This document shows, in pieces, positions 16,267 to 24,373 of a stretch of DNA of 38,936 nucleotides. Numbering within the stretch: the first letter of the stretch is position 1; each line of letters opens with the position of its first letter. This stretch comes from Candidatus Fimicola merdigallinarum. GTDB taxonomy: Bacteria; Bacillota; Clostridia; Lachnospirales; Anaerotignaceae. The notes under the pieces were generated by a model that was given only the letters and a program-made list of their open reading frames with translations, was not told the origin of the DNA and searched no databases. The position numbers were made by a program, and so were the translations under genes. The stretch is taken from assembly GCA_017694425.1 (NCBI GenBank), contig JADIMX010000052.1, positions 1 through 38,936 of the forward strand, written 5' to 3'.

Positions 16267-16275
16267 TGATATAAT
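16267..16275 (+). promoter_or_regulatory. Extended -10 promoter for pyrimidine-nucleoside phosphorylase
   Basis: TGATATAAT is a perfect extended -10 just after the preceding terminator and about 30 bases before the ATG. No -35 is apparent. Confidence 0.45.
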
Positions 16276-16305
16276 GTATAAAATAATCTTACAGGGAGTG
16301 ATACT

Positions 16306-17610
16306 ATGAAGATATTAGACCTAATTATTAAAAAACGTGACGGATACAAGCTTTCAAAAGAAGAGATAGATTTTTTCATAAAAGGTGTTACTGATGGCTC
16401 TATACCCGACTATCAAACATCAGCTATGCTTATGGCAATATACTTTAACGGACTAGACTCAGACGAAACAACAGACTTAACACTAGCTATGGCTAACTCA
16501 GGAAAAATATTCGACCTTTCTTCAGTTTCAGGAATAAAAGTTGACAAACACTCTACAGGAGGAGTTGCCGACACAACAACACTTATTCTAGCCCCACTTA
16601 TAGCATCTTTAGGACTACCAGTAATAAAAATGAGTGGCAAAGGCTTAGGATTTTCGGGGGGAACTCAAGATAAATTAAACTCCATACCAAATTTCAATGT
16701 TGATATAGATGAAAACCACGCCATAGAATATGCTAAAAAAAGTAATATAGTTCTTATGAGCCAAAACAAAGATTTAACACCGGCAGATAAAAAATTATAT
16801 GAACTTAGAGATGTTACAGGCACAGTTGAAAGTCTGCCTTTAATAGCATCAAGTATTATGTCTAAAAAGATTTCTGCTGGAGCAGATGCCATAGTATTAG
16901 ATGTAAAGTGTGGTAGTGGTGCTTTTATGAAAAATTATGATAATGCAAAAGCATTGGCAGAAATAATGGTATCAATAGGCAAAAAATGTGGTAGAAATGT
17001 TTGTGCAGTTATAACTGATATGTCACAGCCACTAGGCAATTATATAGGAAATTCATTAGAAGTTATAGAGGCAATAGAAGTTTTAAAGGGTAATGTTAAA
17101 GGCGACCTTTTAGATGTTACACTTGAGCTTGGTGCAAATATGCTTATTCTAGGCAAAAAAGCAACTACAAAAGAGGAAGCCTTAAAAATGTTACAGGAAA
17201 ATATAGCTAACAAAAAAGCCTTAGAAAAATTTAGAGAGCTTATAATACAGCAACAGGGAAATCCTGATATAATAGACGATTACTCCCTACTTCCACAGAC
17301 TAAAGAAAGTTTTGATATAATAAGCGAAAAAGACGGTTATGTATTTGAAACTAAGGCATCTCTTATTGGTCGTGGTAGTGTTGAAACTGGTGCAGGTAGA
17401 ACATATAAAGAACAGGAGCTTGACTACGGTGCAGGCATTATAATAAAAAAACGTATAGGCGATAGGGTTAAAAAAGGTGATGTTTTAGCCACAATATACT
17501 CTAGCACAGAGGAAAAATGTATTTTAGCATCAAAATTTGTTTCAGAAGCAATAGAAATAAAAAGCGAAAAGCCTAATAAACCTAAACTTATATTAGACAC
17601 AATAGCTTAA
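16306..17610 (+). CDS. pdp: Pyrimidine-nucleoside (thymidine) phosphorylase
   Basis: 434 residues, the normal length for the family. It splits thymidine, uridine or deoxyuridine with phosphate, giving the base and (deoxy)ribose-1-phosphate in nucleoside salvage. KHSTGG (81-86) forms the phosphate-binding loop, SGKGLGFSGGTQDKL is present, and SQNKDLTPADKKLYELRD carries the family signature. The C-terminal domain has GRGSVETGAG and an acidic hammerhead-like end. Whether it is specific for thymidine (DeoA) or broad (Pdp) cannot be decided; broad specificity is usual in Firmicutes. The ribosome site is AGGGAGTGAT. A small zinc-ribbon gene follows at 12 bases. Confidence 0.93.
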   Translation: MKILDLIIKKRDGYKLSKEEIDFFIKGVTDGSIPDYQTSAMLMAIYFNGLDSDETTDLTLAMANSGKIFDLSSVSGIKVDKHSTGGVADTTTLILAPLIASLGLPVIKMSGKGLGFSGGTQDKLNSIPNFNVDIDENHAIEYAKKSNIVLMSQNKDLTPADKKLYELRDVTGTVESLPLIASSIMSKKISAGADAIVLDVKCGSGAFMKNYDNAKALAEIMVSIGKKCGRNVCAVITDMSQPLGNYIGNSLEVIEAIEVLKGNVKGDLLDVTLELGANMLILGKKATTKEEALKMLQENIANKKALEKFRELIIQQQGNPDIIDDYSLLPQTKESFDIISEKDGYVFETKASLIGRGSVETGAGRTYKEQELDYGAGIIIKKRIGDRVKKGDVLATIYSSTEEKCILASKFVSEAIEIKSEKPNKPKLILDTIA

Positions 17611-17621
17611 TGAGGTAAAAT

Positions 17622-17864
17622 ATGAATAATGTACAAAAACTTAATATAATAAGAATAGCATCAATTTTTCTTATACTATCCGGTTTATATAATATTGCAT
17701 TTAAAGATAAATCATTTTTCGGAATTGTATTTATTTTATTTGGCATAATATCCATAAGAAAATTTGTTGTATGCCCTAGCTGTAATAAATCTATTCCTAT
17801 TACTTTAAAATTATCTGATAATTCAGTCTGCCCCAAATGTAACAATAGATTAGACATACATTAA
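17622..17864 (+). CDS. Small membrane protein with C-terminal zinc ribbon, unknown
   Basis: 80 residues: two hydrophobic segments (about 8-26 and 31-46) followed by a four-cysteine zinc ribbon, CPSC (51-54) and CPKC (70-73). The ATG is preceded by TGAGGT at 12 bases after the phosphorylase stop, so the two are probably co-transcribed. The ribbon should lie in the cytoplasm if both segments span the membrane. No known family was recognised, and the link to nucleoside salvage is by position only. Confidence 0.7.
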   Translation: MNNVQKLNIIRIASIFLILSGLYNIAFKDKSFFGIVFILFGIISIRKFVVCPSCNKSIPITLKLSDNSVCPKCNNRLDIH

Positions 17865-17917
17865 GTTTTTATCAACATACTTAATTTTATAATCCACAGA
17901 AGTATAACTTTATCAAC

Positions 17918-17952
17918 ATAAAAGTCAGTCATAGCCTATGACTGACTTTTAT
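17918..17952. terminator. Convergent bidirectional terminator
   Basis: A perfect 17-bp inverted repeat with a one-base centre (17918-17934, 17936-17952) lies between the zinc-ribbon gene and the lipoprotein gene. It overlaps the stop codon of the latter. Confidence 0.95.
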
Positions 17953-18326
17953 CTCCTAACATTTTTAATCATATCAACAATATCATTTTTCGTTGTAATA
18001 GAAATGTTCCCTGCCCATCTATCACACTTTTCTGTTTCTTTTTTGACCAAAAACTTTATAGTGTCTATATCCTCTTTATCCTCAACACTTGTTTCTATGC
18101 CTATAACAATGTTATCCCCTGAAGCTATAACCCAAGCATTATCAACCCCATTAATCTTACAAATACACTCTTTTATAGCCATTTCCCTCTCATCATCACT
18201 CATAATAAGCTCATCTTCTTTTGTACGACCCATAGTTATTATACCGTCATCAGTATTTTCGCCACTTTCACAACCGGTTATGACAAAAAATGATAAAAAC
18301 AGTATAAAACATATTTTTTTCAACAT
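17949..18326 (-). CDS. YhcN/YlaJ-like sporulation lipoprotein
   Basis: 125 residues with a lipoprotein signal: basic start, hydrophobic core and lipobox VITGC with Cys19. The mature part has alternating beta and helix segments with CICKINGVDNAWVIASGDNIVIGI and a C-terminal helix, the pattern of the YhcN/YlaJ spore lipoprotein family. Such proteins are made in sporulating cells and associate with the spore. The start at 18326 follows AAAGGAGGG; the longer frame lacks a site. The family call is by pattern only. Confidence 0.7.
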   Translation of the reverse strand: MLKKICFILFLSFFVITGCESGENTDDGIITMGRTKEDELIMSDDEREMAIKECICKINGVDNAWVIASGDNIVIGIETSVEDKEDIDTIKFLVKKETEKCDRWAGNISITTKNDIVDMIKNVRR

Positions 18327-18398
18327 AATAAACCCTCCTTTAATAATATTATTCCTAAGTGCCATACTTTTATAGCTGTAAAAAATTAATTAGGTGGT

Positions 18399-18404
18399 TA
18401 TAAT
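18399..18404 (+). promoter_or_regulatory. -10 element for the 58-aa membrane peptide
   Basis: A perfect TATAAT lies 35 bases before the ATG. The -35 at the normal distance (CTGTAA) is weak. Confidence 0.35.
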
Positions 18405-18438
18405 ATAAATATAAAATTTAATAGGAGGTAGAAAAAAT

Positions 18439-18615
18439 ATGTATGAAAATAATAGAAAACATTACAGAGTAAATCAAACTACATTAAAAGGAACTCCACA
18501 AAAAGGTATGTATATGACAAAAAAACAACAATCAGATATGTTTATTATGGGCTTATTTTTAGCTACACTATCTTTAGTAGTATCTGTAATAACAGCAATA
18601 AGGGTATCAAAATAA
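18439..18615 (+). CDS. 58-residue single-span membrane peptide, unknown
   Basis: The frame opens at ATG 18439, 9 bases after AGGAGG, and ends at TAA 18613-18615. The product has a polar basic N-terminal half (MYENNRKHYR...) and one hydrophobic segment (about 33-54), ending in RVSK. A -10 upstream and a strong terminator immediately after support a real, independent gene. No family was recognised; it could be a sporulation or stress small protein, but nothing in the sequence shows that. Confidence 0.7.
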   Translation: MYENNRKHYRVNQTTLKGTPQKGMYMTKKQQSDMFIMGLFLATLSLVVSVITAIRVSK

Positions 18616-18643
18616 AAAAGGCATAGCGTAAGCTATGCCTTTT
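18616..18643. terminator. Bidirectional terminator before HPr
   Basis: A perfect 12-bp stem, AAAAGGCATAGC / GCTATGCCTTTT, with a GTAA loop between the membrane peptide (plus) and HPr (minus). Confidence 0.95.
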
Positions 18644-18659
18644 ACATACAACTTAAAAA

Positions 18660-18920
18660 TCAGTCTTTAAGTTCTTTGATGAAGTTTACGATTTCTGGTA
18701 AAGCTACTGCTTCTTCTTCACCATCACAGATAACTTCTACTTCTGTACCACTTTTTGCACCAAGTGCAAGAAGGCTTATGATACTAGCACAGTTAGCACT
18801 CTTATCTCCAGCTTTAAGAGTTACTGTACATTTGAATTTTTTTGTAAAGTTTAAAAGATTTGATGCAGGACGTGCGTGAATTCCTGTTGGATTAGTTATA
18901 ACAACTTTCTCTGATACCAT
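18660..18920 (-). CDS. ptsH: HPr family phosphocarrier protein
   Basis: 86 residues, full length for HPr. His15 in GIHARPAS is the residue phosphorylated by enzyme I, and Ser46 sits in the position phosphorylated by HPr kinase in Firmicutes. HPr passes phosphate to sugar PTS enzymes and, as P-Ser-HPr, co-represses with CcpA. The surrounding residues (CASIIS) differ from the usual KSIMG, so it could be a Crh-like or paralogous form, but the presence of His15 favours a true phosphocarrier. Enzyme I is not in the window. Confidence 0.93.
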   Translation of the reverse strand: MVSEKVVITNPTGIHARPASNLLNFTKKFKCTVTLKAGDKSANCASIISLLALGAKSGTEVEVICDGEEEAVALPEIVNFIKELKD

Positions 18921-18986
18921 TTTTTACCCTCTCCTTAAAATTAATTTGTTTATTAAACTATTTTACAATCCCAGTAAAACAATTTC

Positions 18987-19015
18987 ATTTTACAACTTTT
19001 ATAAAAAAAAATCAA
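18987..19015 (-). promoter_or_regulatory. Promoter for HPr
   Basis: TTGATT (19010-19015), a 17-base spacer and TAAAAT (18987-18992) on the minus strand, giving a leader of about 60 nt. Confidence 0.5.
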
Positions 19016-19060
19016 TATTTAGAATAATATTCCCAAAAATAAAATATTTATTCTTATTTT

Positions 19061-19089
19061 AAAATGCACCTAAAAAATAGGTGCATTTT
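19061..19089. terminator. Terminator of the flavodiiron gene
   Basis: The 11-bp stem AAAATGCACCT / AGGTGCATTTT with a 7-nt loop lies downstream of the flavodiiron stop codon on the minus strand. Confidence 0.9.
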
Positions 19090-19105
19090 TATTTATAAAA
19101 ATTTA

Positions 19106-21631
19106 TTAGCTAAAGAATTCAGCAAAGCTTAAGCCTTTTTCAATAGCCTCTGTAAGTTTAACAAGAGCTTTTGTATCTCCGATTAATATACCGCCACAGA
19201 TACGGTTATTTACGAAGTAATATTTTTCGTAAGAACCTTTAACAGCATCATTAAACTCAGCTGTTTTGTATCTAAGGTTTTTATTTGAACCGTTATCTCC
19301 TATTGAGAATACAGATGTATCCATACCGTTAAATGAAAGTGATGGAGTAATATTTGAATACTCAGCCTCATCACCTGTTGCAACAGCACCAGCAACTTTA
19401 CCCATTTCAAGAGCCTCTGACCAAACAGCATAGTTTACACCCTCGAACTGTGCACAGTCACCACAAGCATAGATATCTTCAACATTTGTTCTCATCTGGC
19501 TGTCAACAACAATAGCTCTATCTACTTCGATACCAGCTTCTTTAGCAACGTTAACACTTGCTCTTACACCACTAGAAACAATAACAAGGTCAGCATCTAT
19601 AACTTCGCCTGTTGCAAGTTTAACACCAGTTGCTTTGTCGCTACCTTCGATACATTCAATAGATGCTCCAAGTTTAACATCAATGCCAACTTTTTCAATT
19701 TTTGAAAGAAGTATTTCAGATGCTTTTTCATCTAACTGTCTTGGCATAATTCTGTCAGCAATTTCTATAACTGTAACTTTAGTTTTTGATTTGCTGATTT
19801 CCCAAGCTGCCTCAAGACCTAAAACGCCACCACCGATAACAACAACATTTTTGATATCTTTAAGCATATCCTGTACTTTGTTTGCATCAGAAAGTCTTCT
19901 TATCGCAATAACATTTTCTTTATCAGCACCAGCTATTGGTGGAATAAAGCAGTCAGCACCACAAGCGTAAATAAGCTTGTCATATTTTAAAGCAAAGTTA
20001 CCGTTTGCAATAACCTCTTTATTCTTTGTATCAATCTTTTCAACAGCTTTTCCTGTTACAACATTTATGTTGTTTTCTTCATACCATTTCTTATCGTAAA
20101 CGGCAATCTGGTCAGCTGTAAAGCCTGCAAGAAGAGATTTTGTAAGCATTGGTCTATTGTATGTAAGGTATTCTTCATTTGTAACCATAACAATAGAACA
20201 AGTTTTATTTCTAGCCCTTATTGCCTCGGCGGCAGAAAGTCCGGCTATACCGTTACCAATAATAAGGAATTTTTCATCTGTATTGTTTGTATATGTGATG
20301 TCTTCAGCATCAACCTCTATAAAGTTTTCTCTACCTACACCACAAACTGGACAGATATCTTTAGAAGAATCGAATATAGCACCACAAACAACACATTTAA
20401 CAAGCTGACGAGCACCTGATTTTCTTGGGTTTTCTTTCTTTAAGAGTACACAACCAAAGTTATAACCGTATTCATAAGCTTCCTGAAGCTCTGTTTCACT
20501 TGGTTTAAATCTTACTCTAAATCCGTCAAGAACTTTCATCTTAAGCTGTTTAAGTCTTTCTGTAAGGTGAGGAACAGCCTCTCCACTCCAACCGTAGCTA
20601 CCGAAAGCAGCTGCAACTTTTCCACCGTGAGTAACACCGAAAATAGATGTTGTAAGGTCCCAAATAGGTTTTAATGCAGCACCTACAATTGTAGGAGAAC
20701 CAAGAAGAATACCGTCAGCATATCCAAGCTCTGTTAAAACTTCATTCTGGTCAGCTGTAACCATATCATATGCTTTTACATCAATATCTCCACTATCTTT
20801 AATACCTTTAGCAATAGCCTCTCCAAGCTCTTTAGTGTATCCATAAGCACTTACATAAGGCATAACAACTGTTTTCTTTGCGTTAGGATTTACAACTGTA
20901 CACCATTTTCTGTAAGTTTCTTTAATTTCATCTATACGGCAATCTAAAACAGGACCGTGACCTACACAAATCATATCAACATCAAGGTCATTTATTCTAT
21001 TAAGAGCCTTTAACATAAATGGTTTGAAAGGTCCGATAATATTATCGAAGTAGTATTTTAATGCTCTTTCGTATCCATCATTATCTGTAACTTTGCTTAA
21101 AAGGATATCGTCAAAGCTGTAGTGTGAACCAAATGAGTCACAAGTAAAGAGAACTTTATCCTCTTTAACATATGTGTACATTGAGTCTGGCCAATGGAGG
21201 TTTGGAAGAAGCATAAAGCTAAGTGTCTTATCTCCAAGTGAAAGTGTATCGTTTTCTTTTACAGCAATGCTGTAGAAATCTTTGTTTATAATATTTTTTA
21301 AGAAACCGATAGCACAAGCTGTACCAACAACTTTGATGTTAGGGTTTAACTCAATAAGTTTTTCGATACTTCCTGCGTGGTCAGGCTCTGTATGGTTCAT
21401 TACTATGTAATCAATATCTTTTATATCAACAATTGACTGTAAAGCGTCAATGTATTCATCAAAAAATTTAAGTTTTGCAGTTTCAAAAAGTGCAGTTTTT
21501 TCACTACCTTTAAGTATGTATGAGTTGTATGTTGTTCCGAATTCTGTTTCCATTACAATGTCAAATACTCTAAGGTCGCGGTCAAGAACTCCAGTCCAGT
21601 AAAGACCATTTTTAAGTTCAAGTGTCTTCAT
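19106..21631 (-). CDS. Multidomain flavodiiron protein (FDP-rubredoxin-NADH:rubredoxin reductase)
   Basis: About 841 residues in four parts: a metallo-beta-lactamase diiron domain (1-250) with HTEPDH and the downstream His, Asp and His ligands; a flavodoxin FMN domain (about 255-395); a short-spaced rubredoxin (CVVCG and CPVCG only ten residues apart); and a two-dinucleotide flavoprotein reductase (from about 450) with IIGNGIAGLSAAEA and VVIGGGVLGLEAA. This is the class F architecture described in Clostridioides difficile, an NADH:oxygen oxidoreductase making water, so it can detoxify O2 in one chain. The ATG at 21643 abuts the AAGGAG site; the next ATG (21631) is preferred although its spacing is long. 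Confidence 0.93.
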   Translation of the reverse strand: MKTLELKNGLYWTGVLDRDLRVFDIVMETEFGTTYNSYILKGSEKTALFETAKLKFFDEYIDALQSIVDIKDIDYIVMNHTEPDHAGSIEKLIELNPNIKVVGTACAIGFLKNIINKDFYSIAVKENDTLSLGDKTLSFMLLPNLHWPDSMYTYVKEDKVLFTCDSFGSHYSFDDILLSKVTDNDGYERALKYYFDNIIGPFKPFMLKALNRINDLDVDMICVGHGPVLDCRIDEIKETYRKWCTVVNPNAKKTVVMPYVSAYGYTKELGEAIAKGIKDSGDIDVKAYDMVTADQNEVLTELGYADGILLGSPTIVGAALKPIWDLTTSIFGVTHGGKVAAAFGSYGWSGEAVPHLTERLKQLKMKVLDGFRVRFKPSETELQEAYEYGYNFGCVLLKKENPRKSGARQLVKCVVCGAIFDSSKDICPVCGVGRENFIEVDAEDITYTNNTDEKFLIIGNGIAGLSAAEAIRARNKTCSIVMVTNEEYLTYNRPMLTKSLLAGFTADQIAVYDKKWYEENNINVVTGKAVEKIDTKNKEVIANGNFALKYDKLIYACGADCFIPPIAGADKENVIAIRRLSDANKVQDMLKDIKNVVVIGGGVLGLEAAWEISKSKTKVTVIEIADRIMPRQLDEKASEILLSKIEKVGIDVKLGASIECIEGSDKATGVKLATGEVIDADLVIVSSGVRASVNVAKEAGIEVDRAIVVDSQMRTNVEDIYACGDCAQFEGVNYAVWSEALEMGKVAGAVATGDEAEYSNITPSLSFNGMDTSVFSIGDNGSNKNLRYKTAEFNDAVKGSYEKYYFVNNRICGGILIGDTKALVKLTEAIEKGLSFAEFFS

Positions 21632-21688
21632 CTTGCTAAACATCTCCTTATAAACATATTATTTTTAAATTTGACCAATTTTATCTTG

Positions 21689-21717
21689 ATTATACCACAT
21701 TGTTTAAAAAAAAACAA
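21689..21717 (-). promoter_or_regulatory. Promoter for the flavodiiron gene
   Basis: TTGTTT (21712-21717), a 17-base spacer and a perfect TATAAT (21689-21694) on the minus strand. Confidence 0.65.
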
Positions 21718-21731
21718 TCTATATTTTACTA

Positions 21732-21775
21732 ATTGAGAAAAAATGAACATTCTTTTTTCGACTTTTTTTCTCAAT
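21732..21775. repeat. Inverted repeat in the flavodiiron-ychF intergenic region
   Basis: 12-base arms ATTGAGAAAAAA (21732-21743) and TTTTTTCTCAAT (21764-21775) are separated by 20 bases, just upstream of the flavodiiron -35. It could be a regulator site or a hairpin. The rest of the 21644-22005 gap holds the two divergent promoters and the ychF leader, with no gene. Confidence 0.45.
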
Positions 21776-21862
21776 GCTAAAAAATAGAAAAAATGTCTTT
21801 TATATTATTATACACCTACATAAACACAAGTAAAAGACTTTTATATAAATCATCAGTTTTAA

Positions 21863-21891
21863 TTGAAAATATAGTATTATTATGCTATACT
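21863..21891 (+). promoter_or_regulatory. Promoter for ychF
   Basis: TTGAAA (21863-21868), a 17-base spacer and TATACT (21886-21891) with an upstream TG making an extended -10. The leader is about 108 nt and includes a weak CAGAAAA/TTTTCTG hairpin. Confidence 0.6.
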
Positions 21892-22005
21892 TTATAGTTG
21901 ATTTAGGCTATAAAAAGCTACTGTAATGACGAAAAATAAACACAACTAAAATATAGAGAAAGGCAGAAAATTTAATATAAACTTTTCTGAATAGGTAAAA
22001 ATAAA

Positions 22006-23103
22006 ATGAAATTAGGAATTGTAGGACTTCCAAACGTGGGAAAAAGTACATTATTCAATTCTATGACTGTTGGTAAAGCAGAGGCTGCCAACTACCCATT
22101 CTGTACAATCGACCCTAACGTAGGTATTGTTACTGTGCCAGATGAAAGACTTAACAATCTTTCAAAAATATATGATTCTAAAAAAATAATACCTGCTGTA
22201 ATTGAATTCGTTGACATTGCCGGACTTGTTAGAGGTGCTAGTAAAGGCGAGGGCTTAGGAAACAAATTCTTATCCCACATTAGAGAGGTAGACGCTATTG
22301 TTCACGTTGTACGTTGTTTCGAGGACACAAACGTTGTTCACGTTGACGGAAGTGTTGACCCAATAAGAGATATTGAAACTATAAATCTTGAGCTTATATT
22401 CTCAGATATCGAGCTTTTAGAAAGAAGAATAGCTAAAACAACTAAAATGGCTAAAGCTGATAAATCTTTACAGAAAGAGCTTGTTATTCTTGAAGAGCTT
22501 AAAAAAGCCCTTGAAGATGGAAAATGTGCAAGAGCAGTTGACTTTGGCAACGATGATGACAATGCCTTTGTAGATAGCCTTACACTTCTTACAAGAAAGC
22601 CAGTTCTTTATGCTGCAAACGTAGTTGAAGAAGACCTTGCCGATGACGGACAGTCAAACGATTATGTGGCTAAAGTTCGTGAGTTTGCAAAAAATGAAGG
22701 TTCAGAAGTTTTCGTTCTCTGTGCTAAAATAGAAGAAGAGATATCTGACCTTGACGAAGAGGATAAAAAAGAGTTCCTTGCTGATTTAGGTGTTTCATCA
22801 AGTGGTCTTGATAGACTTATATCTGCAAGTTACAAACTTTTAGGACTTATAAGCTACATTACAAGTGGACAGGAAGAAACAAGAGCTTGGACTATTAAAA
22901 ATGGTACAAAAGCTCCACAGGCAGCGGGAAAAATCCACTCTGACTTTGAAAGAGGGTTTATTCGTGCAGAGGTTGTTTCATATGATGACCTTGTTCGTTT
23001 AGGCTCATACAACCTTGCTAGAGAACAGGGGCTTGTTCGCTCAGAGGGTAAAGAGTACGTTGTTAAAGACGGTGACGTTATACTCTTTAGATTTAACGTA
23101 TAA
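22006..23103 (+). CDS. ychF: Redox-regulated ATPase YchF (Obg-family)
   Basis: 365 residues, the standard length. The P-loop GLPNVGKST (residues 7-15) is followed by switch motifs DIAGLVRGASKGEGLGNKF, and the G4 position reads NVVEE rather than NKxD, the change that makes YchF prefer ATP. The C-terminal TGS domain (from about 280) includes AWTIKNGTKAPQAAGKIHSDFERGF in segments. YchF binds the large ribosomal subunit and is linked to stress responses. The ribosome site is weak (AGGT at the expected distance). The gene is monocistronic. Confidence 0.97.
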   Translation: MKLGIVGLPNVGKSTLFNSMTVGKAEAANYPFCTIDPNVGIVTVPDERLNNLSKIYDSKKIIPAVIEFVDIAGLVRGASKGEGLGNKFLSHIREVDAIVHVVRCFEDTNVVHVDGSVDPIRDIETINLELIFSDIELLERRIAKTTKMAKADKSLQKELVILEELKKALEDGKCARAVDFGNDDDNAFVDSLTLLTRKPVLYAANVVEEDLADDGQSNDYVAKVREFAKNEGSEVFVLCAKIEEEISDLDEEDKKEFLADLGVSSSGLDRLISASYKLLGLISYITSGQEETRAWTIKNGTKAPQAAGKIHSDFERGFIRAEVVSYDDLVRLGSYNLAREQGLVRSEGKEYVVKDGDVILFRFNV

Positions 23104-23122
23104 TAAAATTATTTAAAATATT

Positions 23123-23164
23123 AGGGATAGTAGTTATTTTAAAAATTTCTACTATCCCTTTTTA
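23123..23164. terminator. Convergent terminator between ychF and the LacI gene
   Basis: The 11-bp stem AGGGATAGTAG / CTACTATCCCT (23123-23133, 23149-23159) with a 15-nt loop and a T tract on the plus strand. Confidence 0.88.
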
Positions 23165-23167
23165 TAT

Positions 23168-24193
23168 TTATATAGCCGGAGATGACTCTCTAACTATAAG
23201 ATTTGTATCTAAAAGTATATGTTTTTTCTCATCTTCAATATTGTGTTCAAGTATTTCAGAAATAAGTTTTATACATTGGCTTCCCATTTCCTCAATAGGC
23301 ATATCAACAACTGTTATAGACGGTGTAAAGTGTTCCGAAAAATCCTTAGGACCTATACCAACAGAAACTATCTCGCAATCATTAGGTACATTAATACCAT
23401 TTCTATTAAAACAGTGCATAAGCCCCTGTGCCATAACATCAGAATCCACGAATATCCCCTTAGGTATATTGCCTTTATTTAAGAAATATTCACCTGCCTT
23501 AACTCCACCAGAAAGAGAGTTTTCAACTCTAACTACATTCTCCTTAGAGATATCTACCCCTCTTTTCTTAAAGGTTTCAAAAAAGCTCAAACCTCTCTCT
23601 TTCATACCGTAAAATGCTTCATTTCCACCTTGCACTACCATTCCAATATCTCTTAAGCCTCTGCTAAGCATATGATTTGCAACAGTTTCACCAGCCTTTT
23701 TATTATCAATGCAAACTGTGTGGTAATTGTTAAACTGTCTATTTACAATTATAGCCGGAATAGGTAACTGATTTTCATTTAAAAATTCCCTATCCGAAAC
23801 ATTTATATTAGCTATTAAAACGGCATTGTATGTACTCATACTTTTAAGAGCCTTTTCATTTTTAAGATTATTACTTTCAAATGGGCATATAACGGTTGTT
23901 ACCGGTAACTTTGACTTTAAAATTTCATTCTGTATACCATTTATAAATCTTGCTAAAAAACCTGTTGTAAAGTCTAATGCCCAGTATATACCTATAGTAT
24001 ACTTTTCCTCCTCGTTACTCCTAAGCTTTCTAGCAGAAACACTAGGATTATAGTTAAGCTCTTTTATAGCTTCAAGAACTTTTTTCTCCGTCTTAGTAGA
24101 AATCTTTCTCGCCCTAGCCTGACCATTAAGTATTATTGAAACTGTGGAAACCGAAACACCCGAAAGCCTTGCCACGTCTTTAATTGTTGCCAT
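23168..24193 (-). CDS. LacI family transcriptional regulator
   Basis: 341 residues. The N-terminal LacI helix-turn-helix and hinge (ATIKDVARLSGVSVSTVS and NYNPSVSARKL, about residues 2-58) are followed by a periplasmic-binding-protein-like effector domain. Such regulators sense sugars or nucleosides. The ligand cannot be told: no sugar operon is beside it, only ychF and lepB. The ribosome site GGGGG precedes the ATG. A 22-bp palindrome overlapping its own -10 may serve autoregulation. Confidence 0.93.
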   Translation of the reverse strand: MATIKDVARLSGVSVSTVSIILNGQARARKISTKTEKKVLEAIKELNYNPSVSARKLRSNEEEKYTIGIYWALDFTTGFLARFINGIQNEILKSKLPVTTVICPFESNNLKNEKALKSMSTYNAVLIANINVSDREFLNENQLPIPAIIVNRQFNNYHTVCIDNKKAGETVANHMLSRGLRDIGMVVQGGNEAFYGMKERGLSFFETFKKRGVDISKENVVRVENSLSGGVKAGEYFLNKGNIPKGIFVDSDVMAQGLMHCFNRNGINVPNDCEIVSVGIGPKDFSEHFTPSITVVDMPIEEMGSQCIKLISEILEHNIEDEKKHILLDTNLIVRESSPAI

Positions 24194-24214
24194 TTTTAAT
24201 CCCCCTATTATTGT

Positions 24215-24245
24215 ATATATTAATAAATTAATATATCTTTGTCAA
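24215..24245 (-). promoter_or_regulatory. Promoter of the LacI gene with overlapping palindrome
   Basis: TTGACA (24240-24245), a 17-base spacer and TAATAT (24217-24222) on the minus strand. The inverted repeat ATATATTAAT-AA-ATTAATATAT (24215-24236) covers the spacer and -10. It lacks the central CG usual in LacI operators. Confidence 0.6.
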
Positions 24246-24314
24246 ATAACTGTGCATAAGGACTAAAGGATAAAATTTACATATGTAAAAAATACTGTTT
24301 TTTGTTATATAGTC

Positions 24315-24342
24315 TTGTTTTTTCCACAAAAATCTCTATACT
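24315..24342 (+). promoter_or_regulatory. Promoter for lepB
   Basis: TTGTTT (24315-24320), a 16-base spacer and TATACT (24337-24342), about 30 bases before the ATG. Confidence 0.5.
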
Positions 24343-24373
24343 TTAATATATACAATGGTCGGCAGGTGATAGT

